Source: Tannerellaceae bacterium (GTDB taxonomy: Bacteria > Bacteroidota > Bacteroidia > Bacteroidales > Tannerellaceae). From it: a DNA stretch of 10,246 nt. Shown here in pieces: positions 6,605-10,246 of this stretch; the first letter of the stretch is position 1; each line of letters opens with the position of its first letter. The notes below the pieces were generated by a model. The model saw only the letters and a program-made list of their open reading frames with translations, ran no database searches and was not told the origin of the DNA. Location: NCBI GenBank assembly GCA_020860805.1, contig JAJBTP010000438.1, positions 1 through 10,246 on the forward strand, read 5' to 3'. Made by a program: the position numbers and the translations under genes.

Positions 6605-8770
6605 ATGAATAGTTATATTATACTTTTTATTATTGCTGCTTATTTTGGGGTGTTGTTGCTCATTTCTTATCTGACGGGACGGAAGGAGGAGACGGGGAAT
6701 GATGCTTTTTTTCTGGGTAACCGCCAGTCGCCCTGGTTGATTGTTTCTATCGGGATGATTGGTACTTCTTTATCCGGGGTGACGTTTGTTTCTGTTCCGG
6801 GTATGGTACGGGGTATTGATATGACATATATGCAGACGGTATTTGGTTTTTTTGTGGGGTATATTATTATTGCCAGGGTATTGCTTCCTCTTTATTATAA
6901 ATTGCAACTGACTTCTATTTATGCGTATCTGGATGACCGTATGGGGCGCCGGAGTTATAAAACCGGGGCTTCTTTCTTTCTGCTTTCCAAAATTATAGGG
7001 GCGGCTGCCCGGTTGTATCTGGTGGTGTTGATTTTGCAGAATTATGTTTTTTCTACCTGGCATATTCCGTTTGGGGTGACTGTAACAGGGAGTATTTTTC
7101 TGGTGTGGCTTTATACGTACCGGAGTGGGATAAAGACGATTATCTGGACGGATACTTTACAGGCTATTTGTTTGGTTGTTATGCTGGTTATTATTATCTG
7201 GCAGGTAAAAGACAGGATGGGGCTGGATTTCTCTGGCATGGTTTCGACGTTGGTGGAGAGTCCGCATTTCCGGATATTTGAGTTTGGTGACTGGCATAGT
7301 ACGCAGCATTTTGCCAAACAGTTTTTCAGTGGTATTTTTATTACGATTGTTATGACGGGTTTGGACCAGGATATGATGCAAAAGAATCTTTCCTGTAAGA
7401 ATCTGAAGGAGGCGCAGAAGAATATGTACACGTATGGTTTTGCTTTTACGCCTGTTAATTTCCTGTTTTTATCTCTGGGGGTGTTGTTGCTTACACTGGC
7501 TTCGCAGCAGCAAATCCCGTTGCCGGCTCTCAGTGATGATATTCTGCCTATGTTTTGTACTTCCGGTATTTTGGGTCATTCCATCCTGATATTTTTTACG
7601 ATTGGTATTATTGCGGCTGCTTTTAGTAGTGCGGATTCTGCTTTGACGGCTCTTACTACGTCTTTTTGTGTGGATATTCTGGGTATAGAGCGGGAGGAGG
7701 CGAAGCAGGCGAAGCGTATCCGGTTACGGGTTCATTTGCTTATTTCGGTTTTATTTGCTGTGATTATTCTGCTTTTCAGGGTGATTAACAGCCGGAGTGT
7801 CATTGATGCTATTTACATGATTGCTTCTTATACATATGGGCCTTTATTAGGGTTGTTTGTGTTTGGGCTTTTTACCAAACGTTTTCCCAATGATAAATGG
7901 GTTCCTTTTATTTGTATGTTGTCTCCTTTTATCTGTTTTGCTATTGATTATGGGGCGAAGTTGTATTGGGGATATACATTCAGTTATGAAATGTTGATGC
8001 TCAACGGGGCGTTGACTTTTGGCATGTTGTGGTTGACCCCCAACCCCCTAAAGGGGGAGCTTAAAGGGCGGGTATGTTTTTTATGCTTATCTTTGTGTGG
8101 AAAATACTGGAATATTATAGCAGAAGATATAAAACAAACTAAATCCAATACTTCTTTTAAGGGAATAGGGAGTGCGCGGTTTCTGATGAGTAACACGGAT
8201 GTAAAGAAATGCCCGGAGGGTAACTGGCCGGAGTATGCTTTCATCGGACGGAGTAATGTGGGGAAGTCTTCCCTGATTAATATGCTGACCAATCATAAGG
8301 GGTTGGCTATGACTTCGCAAAAACCGGGTAAAACTCAGTTAATTAATCATTTTGTCATTGATGACCAATGGTATCTGGTGGACCTGCCTGGTTATGGGTA
8401 TGCCCAGCGGGGAAAGCAGGGACGCGAGAATATCCGGCGTATTATAGAGAGTTATATTCTGGAACGGGAACAGCTGACTTGTCTTTTTGTGTTACTGGAT
8501 TGCCGCCATTCGCCTCAGAAAATTGATTTGGAATTTATGGAGTGGCTGGGAGAGAATGGGATTCCTTTTTCTATTATTTTTACCAAGATTGATAAGATTT
8601 CAAAATCCCGTTTAAAGGAGAATACTAAAGTATATACGGATAAGTTATTGGAGACCTGGGAAGAATTACCTCCTATCCTGTTTTCTTCAGCAGAGAAGAG
8701 GGAAGGACGGGAGGAAATTATCCGGTATATTCTGGATATTAATACGGGTTTAAAAGAGCAGGCTGATTAA
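6605..8770 (+). CDS. sodium:solute symporter with EngB fused in frame
   Basis: The open frame is 721 residues, but it consists of two normally separate proteins. Residues 1 to about 478 are a sodium:solute symporter (SSS family) with about 13 membrane segments: N-terminal TM IILFIIAAYFGVLLLISYL, GNRQSPWLIV, and the conserved sodium-site region AAAFSSADSALTALTTSF near 337-354. The substrate cannot be told. Residues 479-487 (TPNPLKGEL) are encoded by a palindromic repeat, and 488-518 by what looks like former intergenic DNA. From about 519 on it is a complete EngB GTPase. No stop codon exists in this frame between the two parts. Symporter relatives I recall end near residue 480, so the native stop has probably been lost. 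The start at 6605 gives the usual MN-hydrophobic beginning and follows a 7-bp array directly. Confidence 0.8.
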   Translation: MNSYIILFIIAAYFGVLLLISYLTGRKEETGNDAFFLGNRQSPWLIVSIGMIGTSLSGVTFVSVPGMVRGIDMTYMQTVFGFFVGYIIIARVLLPLYYKLQLTSIYAYLDDRMGRRSYKTGASFFLLSKIIGAAARLYLVVLILQNYVFSTWHIPFGVTVTGSIFLVWLYTYRSGIKTIIWTDTLQAICLVVMLVIIIWQVKDRMGLDFSGMVSTLVESPHFRIFEFGDWHSTQHFAKQFFSGIFITIVMTGLDQDMMQKNLSCKNLKEAQKNMYTYGFAFTPVNFLFLSLGVLLLTLASQQQIPLPALSDDILPMFCTSGILGHSILIFFTIGIIAAAFSSADSALTALTTSFCVDILGIEREEAKQAKRIRLRVHLLISVLFAVIILLFRVINSRSVIDAIYMIASYTYGPLLGLFVFGLFTKRFPNDKWVPFICMLSPFICFAIDYGAKLYWGYTFSYEMLMLNGALTFGMLWLTPNPLKGELKGRVCFLCLSLCGKYWNIIAEDIKQTKSNTSFKGIGSARFLMSNTDVKKCPEGNWPEYAFIGRSNVGKSSLINMLTNHKGLAMTSQKPGKTQLINHFVIDDQWYLVDLPGYGYAQRGKQGRENIRRIIESYILEREQLTCLFVLLDCRHSPQKIDLEFMEWLGENGIPFSIIFTKIDKISKSRLKENTKVYTDKLLETWEELPPILFSSAEKREGREEIIRYILDINTGLKEQAD
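8035..8060. repeat. C-rich/G-rich palindromic repeat, copy 2, at the fusion junction
   Basis: GACCCCCAACCCCCT is followed by AAAGGGGGAG, with a stem of CCCCCT/AGGGGG around AA. The layout matches the element at 154-178 and is on the same strand. Here it is translated as TPNPLKGE at the end of the symporter, a spot where such elements would normally lie after a stop codon. A G-rich tail, AAAGGGCGGG, follows at 8063-8072. Confidence 0.65.
8088..8095 (+). promoter_or_regulatory. possible engB promoter, -7 box only
   Basis: TATCTTTG matches TAnnTTTG exactly and lies between the palindromic repeat and the EngB coding part. No TTG is found 19-21 bp upstream, so only half of the promoter is supported. 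If active, transcripts would start near 8100 and produce EngB without the symporter. Confidence 0.3.
8186..8770 (+). CDS. engB: EngB/YihA ribosome biogenesis GTPase portion
   Basis: EngB is an essential GTPase that helps assemble the large ribosomal subunit in the cytoplasm. All G motifs are present, numbered in the 721-residue frame: G1 GRSNVGKSS at 548-556, the switch I Thr in KPGKTQL, G3 DLPGYG from 593, G4 TKID at 660-663, and G5 SSAE near 694-697. Homology begins earlier, at about 8159-8165: KGIGSARFLMSN here where relatives have MEI-SAEFVISN. The usual ATG is therefore AAG, and GAA is GGA. The first canonical in-frame start is ATG 8186, which loses about eight residues and part of the first beta-strand. 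A TTG at 8093 is the alternative. Whether the protein is made as a fusion or from an internal start is not decided by the sequence; its essential role argues that some functional form is made. It overlaps the end of Nramp by 21 bp. Confidence 0.75.
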   Translation: MSNTDVKKCPEGNWPEYAFIGRSNVGKSSLINMLTNHKGLAMTSQKPGKTQLINHFVIDDQWYLVDLPGYGYAQRGKQGRENIRRIIESYILEREQLTCLFVLLDCRHSPQKIDLEFMEWLGENGIPFSIIFTKIDKISKSRLKENTKVYTDKLLETWEELPPILFSSAEKREGREEIIRYILDINTGLKEQAD

Positions 8771-9984
8771 TAAGGCTACATTCAGGACGGTAACAATGAT
8801 ACCCAGTAGTATCAGTAGTATCCGGGTGGAAGGTTTATTGGCATATTTACCCATTACTTTTTTATTGGAGGTAAGGTACACTTGTGTAAAGACGGTGATG
8901 GGTAGCTGGATGCTCAATAGTATTTGTGAAATAATTAATCCCCGGAAGGGGGTCCTGAATAAGGAAGATAATGGCTACTGCCGGAAGAAAGGATAATAAA
9001 ACGCCTGTTTTGGTTTCTTTGTTTTTTTGTGATGGTAGGTGTTGCCTGAAAAGCCTGTAAAGATGGAGCCCCCGGCAATTCCGGAAGTAATGGTGGAGGA
9101 GATACCTGCCAGCAGCAGTGCAATAGCAAAAATAATGCCTGCACTGTTTCCCACTAAAGGTTCGAGCAGTTTCTGTGCCTGTTCCAGTTCATCTACCTGC
9201 ATTCCTTTTTTGAAGAACGTGGATGCCGCCAGGATAATCATGGCGGAGTTAATGGCCCACCCTACGGTCATAGAGAGGAGGGTATCACAAAATTCGTATT
9301 TTAATTGTTTTTGAATGATGCATTCGTCTTCCAGGTTCCATTCCCGGCTTTGAATGACTTCGGAATGCAGAAAGAGGTTATACGGCATGACAACTGCGCC
9401 CAGTACACTGGTAATAATAAGGATTGAATTAGGGGGGAAGTGGGTTTTATCCATCCGGTAACGGCTGCACTCCAGCTGACATCTACCAGTATGAGTTCAT
9501 AGAGGAAAGAGAGTCCGATGACGGATACGAAGGCGATGATAATTTTTTCTATTTTGCTGTAGGTGTTTGTAAATAGCATCAGAAGGCTTACGATAGTTAC
9601 AATCACGGCTCCTATACGGATGGGTACCCCGAATAGCATACGCAGGGCAATAGCTCCTCCTAATATTTCTGCCAGGGAGGTTGAGATACTGGCTAACATG
9701 GCGGAGATAAGAATGGGTTTACTATAGGCTGGCCGTATGTATTTATTAATTGCTTCGGACAGGCATAAGCCCGTTACAATACCCAGGTGGGCTACATTAT
9801 GCTGAATAATAATCAACATAATGGAAGAAAAGGTAACTACCCAAAGTAAGGCATACCCGAAAGATGAACCGGCTGCCAGATTGGTAGCCCAGTTGCCCGG
9901 GTCGATGAATCCTACGGTGACTAATAATCCGGGTCCGATGTATTTAAATAATGCAAGTTTTTGTGGTTGTTGGCACTGGTTCAT
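8750..9984 (-). pseudogene. Nramp-family metal ion transporter, frame broken three times
   Basis: Nramp proteins import Mn2+ or other divalent metals with protons across the inner membrane. Read from ATG 9984, the first part shows TM1 with DPGN at 28-31, then QHNVAHLGIVTGLCLSEA and a run of membrane segments. The frame changes at about 9432-9444 (G6 or GGG run, one base missing) to give TM6 GAVVMPYNLFLHS, continues to SGIAGGSIFTG, changes again near 9022-9050 (T7 run, one base missing) into TGVLLSFLPAVAIIFLIQD, and a third time at 8940-8943 (one extra C on the plus strand) into LIISQILLSIQLPITVF, ending at TAA 8750-8752. The restored length is about 411 residues, normal for the family. The TM6 His near the metal site is Tyr (codon 9382-9380). 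The 3' end overlaps engB convergently. It is either a decayed gene or sequence error. Confidence 0.85.
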
Positions 9985-10019
9985 ATCTGCATTCTATACG
10001 TATTCTTGGTTGTTTATTC

Positions 10020-10043
10020 CTGTATGAAACAATTTTCATACAG
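10020..10043. promoter_or_regulatory. 10-4-10 perfect palindrome upstream of Nramp
   Basis: The arms CTGTATGAAA and TTTCATACAG flank CAAT. The site lies 35 bp upstream of the Nramp ATG and 33 bp after the kinase stop, both on the minus strand. There is no T-run after the stem on either strand, so an intrinsic terminator is less likely. The size and position fit an operator for a dimeric regulator, for example a metal-responsive one; this is inference. No TAnnTTTG promoter was found in the 92-bp gap. Confidence 0.4.
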
Positions 10044-10076
10044 AATAGGTTGTTGAATGCTGATAAATATACCGTC

Positions 10077-10246
10077 TTACGGAAAAGTCAGAATGAATGT
10101 TGTCAGTTGGGTGGATGGGTTGCTTTTCAGGGTGATGCTGCCGCCGGACAGCCGCATAATCTGCCGGGAAATGGATAATCCGATACCGCTGCCTCCTTCT
10201 TTGGTGGTAAAGAAAGGGATAAAGATATGTTCGGCTTCTTCGGGGG
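10077..10246 (-). CDS. sensor histidine kinase, C-terminal fragment
   Basis: The window holds the last 55 or so residues; the gene continues past the right edge. Read on the minus strand, it shows IFIPFFTTKEGGSGIGLSIS and then RQIMRLSGGSITLKS before TAA (10079-10077). This is the end of an HATPase_c domain: FFTTK is the F-box-like stretch, GGSGIGLS the G2 box that closes over ATP, and SGGSI the last beta-strand region. The pattern fits the NtrB-like group of kinases. Sensor domains and partner regulator are outside the window. No start is visible, so it is easily missed by ORF calling. Confidence 0.85.
   Translation of the reverse strand, partial: PEEAEHIFIPFFTTKEGGSGIGLSISRQIMRLSGGSITLKSNPSTQLTTFILTFP

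Noticed and set aside
8936..8955. CCCCGGAAGGGGG as a third copy of the palindromic repeat
   Set aside because: On the minus strand it encodes part of the conserved Nramp sequence (DPLPG), so coding constraint explains it.

Overview
The window looks like a chromosomal segment of a Bacteroidales bacterium (Bacteroides or Parabacteroides type). Two things support this. The proteins carry family wording that I recognise from that order: a GlnRS with HIGH and VMSKR motifs, a TPR protein starting MKKDEASKQLF, DUF368, EngB and a Bacteroidetes-style Nramp. Several control regions also match the Bacteroides promoter form TAnnTTTG with a TTG about 20 bp upstream. No rRNA, tRNA, CRISPR array, transposase or phage gene was seen. 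The species assignment is an inference.

Layout. 1-184: a minus-strand promoter for a gene off the left edge, then a 16-bp perfect palindrome just after dedA. 185-835 (-): a DedA-family membrane protein. 836-1090: a divergent control region with 7-bp repeat arrays and the glnS promoter. 1091-2773 (+): glutaminyl-tRNA synthetase. 2835-6474 (+): a probable operon of a TPR protein (split by one in-frame TAA), a DUF368 polyprenyl-phosphate transporter and a SpoIID/LytB-type protein (frameshifted near its end). 6480-6604: a second 7-bp repeat region that can fold into a long hairpin. 6605-8770 (+): one open frame that joins a sodium:solute symporter to the ribosome-assembly GTPase EngB. The junction carries a C-rich/G-rich palindromic repeat related to the one beside dedA. 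8750-9984 (-): an Nramp metal transporter with three frame changes. 9985-10076: a spacer with a 10-4-10 palindrome. 10077-10246 (-): the C-terminal end of a histidine kinase that runs off the right edge.

How the genes may work together. DedA and DUF368 are both families with members that return undecaprenyl phosphate across the inner membrane, and the DUF368 gene overlaps a gene of the SpoIID peptidoglycan-cleaving family by 4 bp. This gives the left two thirds an envelope theme. EngB and GlnRS are housekeeping genes. The symporter, Nramp and sensor kinase form a transport and sensing group.

The most striking property is how many reading frames are broken or altered. There is an in-frame stop in the TPR gene, one missing base in the spoIID-like gene, a lost stop and start between symporter and engB, and three single-base shifts in Nramp. 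The Nramp shifts map to or near homopolymer runs, so sequencing or assembly error has to be excluded before gene decay is inferred. The repeats are the best candidates for under-described biology. Two unrelated 7-bp arrays, each with an inverted partner, abut start codons, and one of them also supplies the -33 element of the glnS promoter.
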